Of a stretch of DNA of 64,000 bases, positions 53,610 through 61,525 are shown in pieces. Source of the DNA: JACCTU01 sp963700495. Lineage in GTDB: Bacteria; Actinomycetota; Thermoleophilia; Gaiellales; Gaiellaceae. Each line of letters begins with the position of its first letter. Position 1 is the first letter of the stretch. A model generated the notes under the pieces. It was not told the origin of the DNA. It made no database searches and was given only the letters and a program-made list of their open reading frames with translations. The DNA is taken from contig CAVOXT010000001.1 of NCBI GenBank assembly GCA_963700495.1, positions 620,001 through 684,000 of the forward strand, in the 5' to 3' direction. The translations under genes were made by a program, and so were the position numbers.

Positions 53610-54746
53610 ATGGCCGACACGCTCACCCTGGAGCGCCTGCGAGAGCTTGCCCGCTTTCGCTCCGACAGCGGCTGCGCAATCAGCCTGTACGTCGATCTCG
53701 ACCCCACGCTGACTCCGACACCCAACGTTGCGGCCACGCGGCTGAACTCGCTGCTCTCCGACGTGGAGAAGCGGATGGACGCGCGCCGCGACGAGCTTAG
53801 TCACGACGACCGCACGGGCCTCAAGCGTGACCTCGATCGGATCCAGACCTTTTTCGAGAGCGAGTTCAGCCGCGAGGGCGCGCGGGGCTTCGGCGTCTTC
53901 GTGTCGGGAGACTTCTGGTCGACACTGGCGCTCCCCGACTCCGTTCCCGACGGAGTCGCGCTCGGGCGCGGATTCAGCCTCGGACCGGTTGCGCCACAGG
54001 TGGGCCGCGGCGAGGGCGCGGTCGTTGCGTTCGTCGGCCGTGAGCGCGGGGAGCTCTTCCGGCTGAGTGCGGGCAGGCTGAAGGAGATCGCCGACCGAAC
54101 TGAGGAGCAGCCCGGACGCCATGACCAGGGCGGCTGGTCGCAGGCTCGGTACCAGCGTCACATCGAGCACCTCGTCGCCGACCACCTCCGCGCGGTCGCC
54201 TCCGAGCTCGATCGCGTCGTCCGGAGTCAGGAGGCGCCGAAGGTCGTGATCGTCGGGTCGGACGAGACCCGCGCCGAGTTCCTCGAGTTCCTGCCGCACG
54301 AGGTGAAGGCGGCTGTCGTCGGCACGACCGAAGCGGAGGCGCACGCGACGGCGAATGACCTACTCAAGCTCGTCCAGCCCCTTCTCGAGGAAGCACACGC
54401 GGCCGAAGAGCGTACGGTGATCGAGCGCTGGGGCGCTGAGGCGGCCAAGCATGCCCGCGCCGCCTCAGGCTGGGAGGAGACGCTCCCCGCCGCGTCCGAT
54501 GCCCGCGTCGAGGTGCTCCTCTTCGAGGAGCGCGCGAACCACCCCGCGCACGAGTGCCCGCGGTGCGGCCGCGCGTCGCTCGAGGGAGGGTCGTGCCCGC
54601 TCGACGGAGCAAGGTTCGAGCCGAGTGAGTCGGGCTTCGATCTCGCGGTGCGGCAGACGCTCGTGCACGGCGGCTCGCTGCTCCCGGTTCGGCACCAGGG
54701 TGACCTTGCCACGGTCGGGGGAGTCGGCGCGCTGCTTCGCTTCTAG
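53610..54746 (+). CDS. VLRF1/eRF1-like peptidyl-tRNA hydrolase-type protein
   Basis: This 378-residue protein matches bacterial/archaeal eRF1-domain (baeRF, Vms1-like) proteins. Residues 174-178 read GGWSQ within GGWSQARYQRHIE, the loop that corresponds to the catalytic Gln motif of release factors and Vms1. The C-terminal region has a zinc-ribbon-like CPRCG...CPLDG. The related proteins release peptides from stalled ribosomes. It has a good GAGGGAGG ribosome-binding site and a TACAAT hexamer at 53577-53582. Activity is inferred from family only. Confidence 0.78.
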   Translation: MADTLTLERLRELARFRSDSGCAISLYVDLDPTLTPTPNVAATRLNSLLSDVEKRMDARRDELSHDDRTGLKRDLDRIQTFFESEFSREGARGFGVFVSGDFWSTLALPDSVPDGVALGRGFSLGPVAPQVGRGEGAVVAFVGRERGELFRLSAGRLKEIADRTEEQPGRHDQGGWSQARYQRHIEHLVADHLRAVASELDRVVRSQEAPKVVIVGSDETRAEFLEFLPHEVKAAVVGTTEAEAHATANDLLKLVQPLLEEAHAAEERTVIERWGAEAAKHARAASGWEETLPAASDARVEVLLFEERANHPAHECPRCGRASLEGGSCPLDGARFEPSESGFDLAVRQTLVHGGSLLPVRHQGDLATVGGVGALLRF

Positions 54747-55774
54747 GCTGCGTCGAGCGCGCGAGGCAGGTCGAGCGGCTCTGCCTCGAGCTCCTCGTGC
54801 TCGCTCGCGCGCTCGAGCTTCGACTCGAAGCGGTCGAGCCGCCTCTCGGCCTCGAAGTACTTGCTCTGCGCATTCGTGATGTGCTTCCCGACGACGTCGA
54901 AGTCGCCCTTGAAGCGTTCGAAGTCCTTCCCGAGTTGAGCGACGTATGCCATGACCTCGTGTGCGTGCTGCTCGATCTGCAGGCCCTTGAGTCCGAGCGC
55001 GATCACCTGAAGCTGGGAAGTGAAGGTCGTGGGGGAGACCGGAAAGACGCGCTTCTCGTGCGCGTACTGGAGCAGGGTCCCGGTCTTGCCGCAGACGAGC
55101 TCGTAGTAGACGGACTCGGCGGGCAGGTACATCAACGCGAAGTCGTATGTCCCCTCGTCGGGTCGGATGTACTTCGCGGCGATCGAATCGACGTGGCCCT
55201 TGAGGTCACGAGCGAACGCGCGCTCGAAGAGCGTTCGCTCCTCGTCGCTCTCGGCGGCGGCGAGTCGCTCGAAGTTGTCGAGCGGGAACTTCGCGTCGAT
55301 CGGGACGAGCCGGTCGACGTGGAGGATCGCGTCGACGCGCTCGCCGCTCGCGAAGCCGTACTGGAGCTCGTACGAGCCGGGGGGGAGCCGGTCGCGCAGC
55401 AGGTTCTCGAGCAGTAGCTCGCCGAACCCGCCCCGGGCCTTCGGCGGTCGAAGAGCCTGCTCGAGCCGCCCGAACGCCTTCGCCTGCTCGAGTACCTGGG
55501 ACGTCGCCTCGTCCACCTTCGCCAGTCGCTCGTGGATCGCGGCCGTCGTCTTCGACGAGCTCTCCAGCCGCCGGTCGACCTTCGTGTCGAGCTCCGCCAG
55601 CCGCCGGTCGATCTTCTCGTCGATCCCCTGGAGGCGCCGGTCGACGTCTGCGCTGCGCGAGGCCAGCTCCTCGCCCGTGTCGTTCCTGAAGTCGTGCAGC
55701 TCTCGCACGATCGTGCGCGCGAGCACCAGACCGCCGGCGGCCAGGACGAGCGCGATCAAGACTTGAGCGACCAT
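54743..55774 (-). CDS. rmuC: DNA recombination protein RmuC
   Basis: RmuC has one N-terminal membrane helix (VAQVLIALVLAAGGLVLA), a long coiled coil (residues ~25-105), and the nuclease-like RmuC core with PKARGGFGELLLENLL, VDAILHVDRLVPIDAKFPLDNF and FALMYLPAESVYYE. It limits DNA inversions at short repeats. It has 343 residues. Its stop interlocks with the upstream convergent gene at CTAG 54743-54746. Confidence 0.93.
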   Translation of the reverse strand: MVAQVLIALVLAAGGLVLARTIVRELHDFRNDTGEELASRSADVDRRLQGIDEKIDRRLAELDTKVDRRLESSSKTTAAIHERLAKVDEATSQVLEQAKAFGRLEQALRPPKARGGFGELLLENLLRDRLPPGSYELQYGFASGERVDAILHVDRLVPIDAKFPLDNFERLAAAESDEERTLFERAFARDLKGHVDSIAAKYIRPDEGTYDFALMYLPAESVYYELVCGKTGTLLQYAHEKRVFPVSPTTFTSQLQVIALGLKGLQIEQHAHEVMAYVAQLGKDFERFKGDFDVVGKHITNAQSKYFEAERRLDRFESKLERASEHEELEAEPLDLPRALDAA

Positions 55775-55843
55775 AGGGCCGACGAACGCTAGTGGGGCGG
55801 TCGGACGGAGCCGTTCAGGGCGCTGGTACGATCGGCCGCCGCT

Positions 55844-56527
55844 TTGCCGAGGAAAGCACGAACGCCGCCTCCGCCTCGCCGCGTGCAGGCCCCCAAGACG
55901 CGCAGGGACGAGCACGATCGCCGCGGCCTCTGGCTGATCGTCGGGGCGGTCGCGGTGCTGGCCGTCGTCGGGGCGGCCGCCGGGTTCTTCCTCCTTCGCG
56001 ACCGAACCTCCGCGGCCGAGGACGTCGCGACGGCGATGCGCGCGGCGGGCTGCACGTACCAGACGTACCCGGGACTTCCGGCAGGCGTGCACATCCCGAA
56101 CCCCGACGTGACGCCGAAGGAGTGGAACTCGTTCCCGCCCACGAGCGGACCGCACTACGGTCAGTGGGTGATCTGGGGCGACTACGACCAGCCGGTGAGC
56201 CTGACCCAGGCAGTGCACAACCTCGAGCACGGCGGGATCGTCGTCTACTACGGACGCGACGTCGGCGACGACGAGATCGAGAAGCTGCGCGCGTTCTACC
56301 GGGAGGACCCGGCGGCGATGCTCCTCGCGCCCCTGCCTCGCCTGGGCGACACGATCGCGTTGACGGCGTGGTACGCGCCGGGCGCCGCGAGCGGCGACAC
56401 GGACTCGCAGGGGATCGTCGCCGAATGCACGACGTTCGACCAGAGCGCCTTCCGCTCGTTCCGCGACGCCTACCGCTTCGAGGGCCCCGAGCGCATCCCG
56501 CCTGAGGCACTCCAGCCCGGCAGTTAA
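55844..56527 (+). CDS. DUF3105 membrane-anchored protein
   Basis: This protein has a basic N-terminus, one membrane helix (WLIVGAVAVLAVVGAAAGFFLL) and an extracytoplasmic DUF3105 domain with the signature FPPTSGPHYGQW and VHNLEHGGIVVYY. Histidines in both motifs suggest a metal site. Function is unknown. TTG 55844 gives the only start before the basic segment; TACGAT ends 11 bases before it. It has 227 residues. Confidence 0.83.
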   Translation: MPRKARTPPPPRRVQAPKTRRDEHDRRGLWLIVGAVAVLAVVGAAAGFFLLRDRTSAAEDVATAMRAAGCTYQTYPGLPAGVHIPNPDVTPKEWNSFPPTSGPHYGQWVIWGDYDQPVSLTQAVHNLEHGGIVVYYGRDVGDDEIEKLRAFYREDPAAMLLAPLPRLGDTIALTAWYAPGAASGDTDSQGIVAECTTFDQSAFRSFRDAYRFEGPERIPPEALQPGS

Positions 56528-56545
56528 GCGGGTTACCCTTTCCCC

Positions 56546-56632
56546 GCCGGGGTGGCGAAATTGGTCATACGCGCCCGACTTAAAATCGGGTGTCCCTCGC
56601 GGGACGTGAGGGTTCGAGTCCCTCCCCCGGTA
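56546..56632 (+). tRNA. tRNA-Leu (anticodon TAA)
   Basis: This 87-base class II tRNA has a 7-base-pair acceptor stem (one G-T pair), a GCG/CGC D-stem, an anticodon loop CTTAAAA with TAA, a long variable arm (GTCCC/GGGAC) and a T-arm GAGGG-TTCGAGT-CCCTC. The CCA end is not encoded. It would read the UUA codon, which is rare in GC-rich genomes. Confidence 0.95.
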
Positions 56633-56701
56633 CTCGCCGCGGAAATCGCCGCCTTGCGGCTCAACTTCCCCGGCGTCGTGTTGCTCTCGGGAGCGTTCTG
56701 A

Positions 56702-56728
56702 GGCGGCACCGGCGAAGCCGGTACCGCC
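56702..56728 (+). terminator. Hairpin after tRNA-Leu
   Basis: A 12-base stem with one mismatch (GGCGGCACCGGC/GCCGGTACCGCC) and a GAA loop lies 69 bases after the tRNA. It lacks a T-run. It probably terminates the tRNA transcript before the next promoter. Confidence 0.55.
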
Positions 56729-56733
56729 GCCGA

Positions 56734-56739
56734 TAGCGT
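56734..56739 (+). promoter_or_regulatory. TANNNT -10 hexamer for the GT-C gene
   Basis: GATAGCGT ends 9 bases before GTG 56749. Confidence 0.4.
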
Positions 56740-56748
56740 CCTGGGCCC

Positions 56749-58833
56749 GTGCGCCGGCAGGCTCCGCATCTGCTGCTATTCGTCGCTGCCGCGGTTGTGC
56801 TCGGGTTCCTCTGCTCGCGCGTTTCCGACTGGGCCGTGATGACCGACGAGCTGCTCTACGAGCGGCTTGCGCTTTCGTTCGCCGACGGGTCGTTCCTGCC
56901 GACCCTGCACGGGGAGACGGTCGACGTCTACGCGGTGCTCTACCCGCTCCTGCTCATGCCGGTCTACGCGATCGTCGACATGCCGGACGCGGTTCGGGTC
57001 GGGCACGGGCTCAACGGCGTGCTGCTCGCGAGCGCGGTCGTGCCGACCTATCTCCTCGCTCGTGAGCTCGCGCTACCGCGCTTTGCCGTTCTCGCGTCGG
57101 CGATCTTCTCCGTGGCGCTGCCGTGGACGGTGATCGGCGGGTTCGTGATGACCGAGTCCGCGGCGTATCCGGCATTCCTGTGGGCGGTGCTCGCGATGCA
57201 GCGCGCGGTCGTGGTCCCGTCGCCTCGGCGCGACGCGATCGCGCTCGCTGCGATCCTCGTCGCAGCGCTGGCGCGTCCGCAGCTGGCCGCGCTCGGTCTC
57301 GTTCTCGTCCTCGCCGCGGCGGCGCAGGAGGCGAGATCCAGGCGCTGGCGCGAGCACGCCGCGCTCTGGGCCGTTGCGGCCGTTGCGCTCCCGGTCGCGT
57401 TCCTGGGCGGCGCCGGTGTGCTCGGCAGCTACGCGCCGGTCTTCGAGGAGGGCGAGCTGCTCTCGACCGAAGCGCTGCGCTCGGCGCTCGTTCACGTCGA
57501 CGTCACTGCAGTTGCGCTCGGAGTCGTCCCGCTGCTGCTCGGCGGCGGCTGGGCTCTCGTCGTGCTCGTTCGCGGCGCGCCGCAACCGCGGCTCGGCTTC
57601 GCAGCGGTCGTCGTCGCGGCGACGACGGTGCTCGCGCTCGAGAGCGGGTCGGTTGTCGTCCGGTTCGGGCTCGGCCTCGACGTCAAGGACCGGTACTTCT
57701 TCTACGTCGCGCCGCTGCTCTTCCTCGCGAGCGCGTGCGCGCTCGAGGACCCGCGCCCGCGCCTGGTCGGTGCCGGGCTGCTCGCGGTGACCGTCGTGTT
57801 CGTCCTCACCGTCGGACTGGAACAGTTCGAGCCCGTCTTCGGTGTCAACGTCGACTCACCCGCATCGGCGACGCACGAGGCGCTGACGCGGTTCGGCAAC
57901 GACACCGGGGTCGCGCCCGCAGACCTGCTCGCGATCGTGGGCGGACTGATCGGTGCGGCACTCTTCTTCGCGCTTCGCAAGGTGCAGGGCCGTTCGCTCG
58001 GCGTCGTCGTGCTCGGTGGGGTTCTCGCCTTCGCCGTATTGGAGTCCGCGTACACCTGGAACCGTCTGCTCGAGAGCTCCGGGCCGAGCGGCCGGTCGCT
58101 GACCGGGCGCACGCCGCAGCAGGTCTCGTGGATCGACGCGGCCGCCCCGTCCGGCTCGGTCGGGCTGCTCGCCTACTCGGTGGGGCAGGACTGGTATCCG
58201 AGCGCGGTCGCGGCGTGGGACATCGAGTTCTGGAATGCACGCGTCGACCGCGCCTACCTGCTCGGCCCCTACTTCACCTACACGCCGGACACGTTCCCGC
58301 GTCCCCGCCTGCGCGTCGACCCGAACACCGGTCGAATCGGCGGCGTCGCTGCACCCGACTACATCGTGCGCACGACACTCGACGCGCGCATGCGTCCGGC
58401 TGGTGCCGCCGTCGCCGCAGGTAACCAGTTCGAACTCGTCGACCTCGAGGTGCCTTTCCGGGCGGCCTGGCTGACGTTCGGGCTCGATCCGGACGGCTGG
58501 ACGCGGCCCGAGCGGCGTGCAGTGCTGCGCGTCTTCCCGCCTGCCGGCGCGACCACCGTTCGCCTGTCGGTCAGCGCGCCCGAGGTCGAGGCGCCCCGCG
58601 CAGTGTCCGTCGGGCCGGTCTCGGCTTCGCTCGGCACGACCGAGACGAGCGAGCTCGAGTTCGAGGTGTGTGTGCCGGAGGGCGGCTTCGTGGACGTCCC
58701 GATCGGCGTCGACGGCGCGACAAGCGTGCGCGCGATCCCCCTCGCGCCGCCGTTCAGTGCGCGTTTCCGCGACGTCGGCGTGCGCCTCTCGGAGATCGAG
58801 ACGGCACCGACGGGTCGACCTTGCCAAACGTAG
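56749..58833 (+). CDS. GT-C-type polytopic membrane protein, putative glycosyltransferase
   Basis: This 694-residue protein has about ten to twelve membrane helices in residues 8-450, then a soluble C-terminal domain (~residues 540-694) rich in beta strands. An acidic TDELLYERLALSF motif lies on the first extracytoplasmic loop, the position of the catalytic DE in GT-C and PMT-type transferases that use polyprenyl-phosphate sugars. The exact donor and acceptor are unknown. It stands alone after tRNA-Leu. Confidence 0.7.
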   Translation: MRRQAPHLLLFVAAAVVLGFLCSRVSDWAVMTDELLYERLALSFADGSFLPTLHGETVDVYAVLYPLLLMPVYAIVDMPDAVRVGHGLNGVLLASAVVPTYLLARELALPRFAVLASAIFSVALPWTVIGGFVMTESAAYPAFLWAVLAMQRAVVVPSPRRDAIALAAILVAALARPQLAALGLVLVLAAAAQEARSRRWREHAALWAVAAVALPVAFLGGAGVLGSYAPVFEEGELLSTEALRSALVHVDVTAVALGVVPLLLGGGWALVVLVRGAPQPRLGFAAVVVAATTVLALESGSVVVRFGLGLDVKDRYFFYVAPLLFLASACALEDPRPRLVGAGLLAVTVVFVLTVGLEQFEPVFGVNVDSPASATHEALTRFGNDTGVAPADLLAIVGGLIGAALFFALRKVQGRSLGVVVLGGVLAFAVLESAYTWNRLLESSGPSGRSLTGRTPQQVSWIDAAAPSGSVGLLAYSVGQDWYPSAVAAWDIEFWNARVDRAYLLGPYFTYTPDTFPRPRLRVDPNTGRIGGVAAPDYIVRTTLDARMRPAGAAVAAGNQFELVDLEVPFRAAWLTFGLDPDGWTRPERRAVLRVFPPAGATTVRLSVSAPEVEAPRAVSVGPVSASLGTTETSELEFEVCVPEGGFVDVPIGVDGATSVRAIPLAPPFSARFRDVGVRLSEIETAPTGRPCQT

Positions 58834-58836
58834 ACT
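58831..58836 (+). promoter_or_regulatory. TANNNT -10 hexamer for gdhA
   Basis: CGTAGACT includes the stop of the preceding gene and ends 8 bases before GTG 58845. It supports that start over TTG 58821. Confidence 0.45.
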
Positions 58837-58844
58837 CCGCCAAC

Positions 58845-60131
58845 GTGGCCAGCCCGCCGACGCACGCGCCGGAGCCGCTCCTGGAGTGGGACACGCCGCT
58901 CTTTCGCCAGGCGCTGACGCAGTACGAGCAGGCTCTCCCGTACGCCGATGTCGCGGACGCGGTCGCAGACCGGCTGCGCTACCCGGAGCGCTCGCTCGTC
59001 GTCAGCGTGCCGGTGCGGCTCGACGACGGTACGGTGCGGGTCTTCCCCGGCTACCGCGTGCAGCACTCGAGCGTCCTCGGCCCGACGAAGGGCGGAATCC
59101 GCTACGACGTGAACGTCTCCCTGGGCGAGTGCGCCGCGCTCGCCATGTGGATGACCTGGAAGTGCTCCCTGCTGAAGCTGCCGTACGGCGGCGCGAAGGG
59201 CGGTGTGCGGTGCAACCCGCGCGAGCTGAGCCAGGCCGAGCTGCAGAAGCTCACGCGGCGCTACACGATCGAGCTGCGGGACTTCATCGGACCGCAGGAG
59301 GACATCCCCGCGCCGGACATGGCGACGAACGAGCAGACAATGGCGTGGATGATGGACACGTACTCGATGCAGCTCGGATACGCGGTGCCAGAGATCGTGA
59401 CCGGCAAGCCGATCCCGCTCGGCGGCTCAGTCTTCCGCCGTGAGGCGACCGGCGCAGGCGTCGTGATGGTCATCGAGCGGGCCTGCGACCGGCTGGGCTG
59501 GAACCTTACGGGCCAGGTCTGCGTCGTGCAGGGCTTCGGGAACGTCGGCGGTGTTGCCGCTCAGGAGCTCTTCGACAAAGGGGCGGTCGTGGTCGCGATC
59601 GCCGACATCTCCGGCGGTGTCTACTCCCCGAACGGCATCGATGTGACGCACGCGCACGCCTGGGTGCTCGAGCACGGCTCGCTCGAGGACTTCCCGGACT
59701 GCGAGCGGGTCACGAACCCCGAGCTGGTCGAGCTCCCGTGCGACATCCTCGTTCTCGCCGCGCTCGAGGACCAGCTGTCGGCGGAGAACGCCCATCGCGT
59801 GGACGCGAAGCTGATCGTCGAGGGTGCAAACGGGCCGACCGACAACGAGGCCGATGCGATCTTCGCCGAGCGCGGCATCCCCGTGCTGCCGGACGTCCTG
59901 ACGAACGCCGGCGGTGTGACCGTCTCGTACTTCGAGTGGGTGCAGGACCTCGGGCGGCTGTTCTGGACCCGCGACGAGATCCGTGCGCGGCTCGCCGAGA
60001 AGCTCGGCGATGCGTTCGACCGCGTCTGGGACCTCTCCGTGCAGCGCGACCTGACGCTGCGGACGTCCGCGCTCGTGGCCGGCATCCACGAGGTAGCTGC
60101 GGCGCTCGAGGCACGCGGCCTCTTTCCGTGA
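58845..60131 (+). CDS. gdhA: Glutamate dehydrogenase (Glu/Leu/Phe/Val family)
   Basis: Glutamate dehydrogenase interconverts glutamate with 2-oxoglutarate and ammonia. Motifs are FPGYRVQHSSVLGPTKGGIRY, the catalytic-lysine region LPYGGAKGGVRCNP, and the Rossmann VVQGFGNVGGVAAQEL. It has 428 residues, the typical catabolic-type size. GTG 58845 is supported by TAGACT 8 bases upstream. The stop overlaps a CBS-domain gene as GTGA, which may be a regulatory partner. Confidence 0.94.
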   Translation: MASPPTHAPEPLLEWDTPLFRQALTQYEQALPYADVADAVADRLRYPERSLVVSVPVRLDDGTVRVFPGYRVQHSSVLGPTKGGIRYDVNVSLGECAALAMWMTWKCSLLKLPYGGAKGGVRCNPRELSQAELQKLTRRYTIELRDFIGPQEDIPAPDMATNEQTMAWMMDTYSMQLGYAVPEIVTGKPIPLGGSVFRREATGAGVVMVIERACDRLGWNLTGQVCVVQGFGNVGGVAAQELFDKGAVVVAIADISGGVYSPNGIDVTHAHAWVLEHGSLEDFPDCERVTNPELVELPCDILVLAALEDQLSAENAHRVDAKLIVEGANGPTDNEADAIFAERGIPVLPDVLTNAGGVTVSYFEWVQDLGRLFWTRDEIRARLAEKLGDAFDRVWDLSVQRDLTLRTSALVAGIHEVAAALEARGLFP

Positions 60132-60529
60132 CCAAGGTCCGCGACGCGATGATCGTCGACCCGCCCGCGCTCGACGCGTCGGCGACCGCGCAGGAGGCTG
60201 GGCAGTTGCTCGACCGCGACCAGGTGCGCGCCGTGCTCGTGTCCGACGACGGCCGGCTGATCGGAGTCGTCACGCGCAAGACCCTCGTCCGTGAGGTCGT
60301 CGCGGCGGGTCGCGACCCGCGCACGACGACGTTGCGCGACATCGCCGAAGACCCGATCTTCACGATCGACGCCGATGCAGAGCTCGAGGAGGCGTTTCGC
60401 CAGCTCGAGGAGCGCGACTTCGAGCGCGTTCCCGTCGTCGAGGACGGCCGGCTCGTCGGTGTGCTCTCCCGCGCGGGCGTGCAGCGGCGACTCGCCGAGG
60501 ACGAGCCGCCGACCGAGAAGGAGGGTTAG
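60128..60529 (+). CDS. Stand-alone CBS-domain pair protein
   Basis: This 133-residue protein consists of two CBS motifs (VRDAMIVDPPALDASATAQE-type first half with VLVSDDGRLIGVVTRKTLV, second with FERVPVVEDGRLVGVLSRAGV). CBS pairs bind adenosine nucleotides. Overlap of its GTG start with the gdhA stop (GTGA) implies a fixed stoichiometry with, and perhaps energy-dependent control of, glutamate dehydrogenase; this is inference. Confidence 0.88.
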   Translation: MTKVRDAMIVDPPALDASATAQEAGQLLDRDQVRAVLVSDDGRLIGVVTRKTLVREVVAAGRDPRTTTLRDIAEDPIFTIDADAELEEAFRQLEERDFERVPVVEDGRLVGVLSRAGVQRRLAEDEPPTEKEG

Positions 60530-60530
60530 C

Positions 60531-61448
60531 TCAGCAGCAGGTGTGCGCGCCGGGCGGGGCGCCGCCCGCGGTCCGCTCCGGCAGGGTCGCCGCCTCGAAC
60601 GCGATCCCGTCGAGGATGTCGTGCTCGCTCACCGTCAGACCGTCGAGGCCGAGCGCCGCGAGGACCTCTCGCAGGACCACGGCGCCCCCGACGATCACCG
60701 GTGCGCGGTCGGGGTCCAGGGCGCGTACCTCGCGCCGCTCGGCAAGAGGAAGCGCTGCGAGCCGCGTGAGCTGCCGCTCGACACCCTCGAGAGAGAGACG
60801 ATGGCCGTCGACACGCTCGCGGTCGTACTCGTCGAGGCCGAGGTCGAGCGCCGCGAGCGAGGTGATCGTCCCGGCGACGCCGACGGCGTCCGAGACCTCG
60901 AGCGGCGTCAGCAGGCTGCGGACATAGGCCGCGGCGGCCTCGAGCTCGTCCTCTGTGGGCGGATCCGAGTGCAGGAACCGCTCCGTCAACCGCACGGAAC
61001 CGACGTCGACGCTCCTGCGCGAGTCGAGCGTGACGAGCTCCGTCGACCCACCGCCGATGTCGACCACGAGCGTCTCGGCGCCGATCGAACCGACGCCCCG
61101 CAGCGTCAGCCGCGCCTCTTCGTCTCCGCTGGCGAGCTTCGTCACGAAATCGTACGACCATTCGATCTCGCCCAAGAACGCCTCGCCGTTCTCGGCGTCG
61201 CGCACAGCGCTCGTCGCCACGAGGAGGGTCCGCTCCGCGCCGAGCTGCTCCGCCTCGCGCCGGTAGTCGGAGAGGCAGTTCCGCACCCGCGCCAGGGCGA
61301 CCGGGAGGAGCCGCCGTCGTCGATCGACGCCCTCGCCGAGGCGCGTGATCGTCGAGCGCCGTACGACCTCGCGCAAATCGCCGTCGACGACGTCCGCGAC
61401 GAGGAGTCTCGTCGTGTTCGTGCCCTGGTCGATTGCGGCCACTCTCAC
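60531..61448 (-). CDS. Ppx/GppA family exopolyphosphatase
   Basis: This 305-residue ASKHA-fold protein starts VRVAAIDQGTNTTRLLVADV and has VATSAVRDAENGEAFL, VVDIGGGSTELV and GVAGTITSLAALDLGL. The family removes phosphate from polyphosphate or pppGpp. The tail ends with two cysteines. GTG 61448 is chosen because TACGAT on the minus strand ends 8 bases before it. It converges with the CBS gene with one base between the stops. Confidence 0.88.
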   Translation of the reverse strand: MRVAAIDQGTNTTRLLVADVVDGDLREVVRRSTITRLGEGVDRRRRLLPVALARVRNCLSDYRREAEQLGAERTLLVATSAVRDAENGEAFLGEIEWSYDFVTKLASGDEEARLTLRGVGSIGAETLVVDIGGGSTELVTLDSRRSVDVGSVRLTERFLHSDPPTEDELEAAAAYVRSLLTPLEVSDAVGVAGTITSLAALDLGLDEYDRERVDGHRLSLEGVERQLTRLAALPLAERREVRALDPDRAPVIVGGAVVLREVLAALGLDGLTVSEHDILDGIAFEAATLPERTAGGAPPGAHTCC

Positions 61449-61456
61449 CGCTCTCG

Positions 61457-61462
61457 ATCGTA
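61457..61462 (-). promoter_or_regulatory. TANNNT -10 hexamer for the Ppx/GppA gene
   Basis: On the minus strand GCTACGAT ends 8 bases before GTG 61448. A TACTCT at 61488-61493 on the plus strand may serve the divergent dehydrogenase gene. Confidence 0.4.
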
Positions 61463-61525
61463 GCCCGCATTTTCGACCGGGATTCGCTACTCTGCCGCGC
61501 CATCTTTGCTCAGGGCCGCCGGGGG

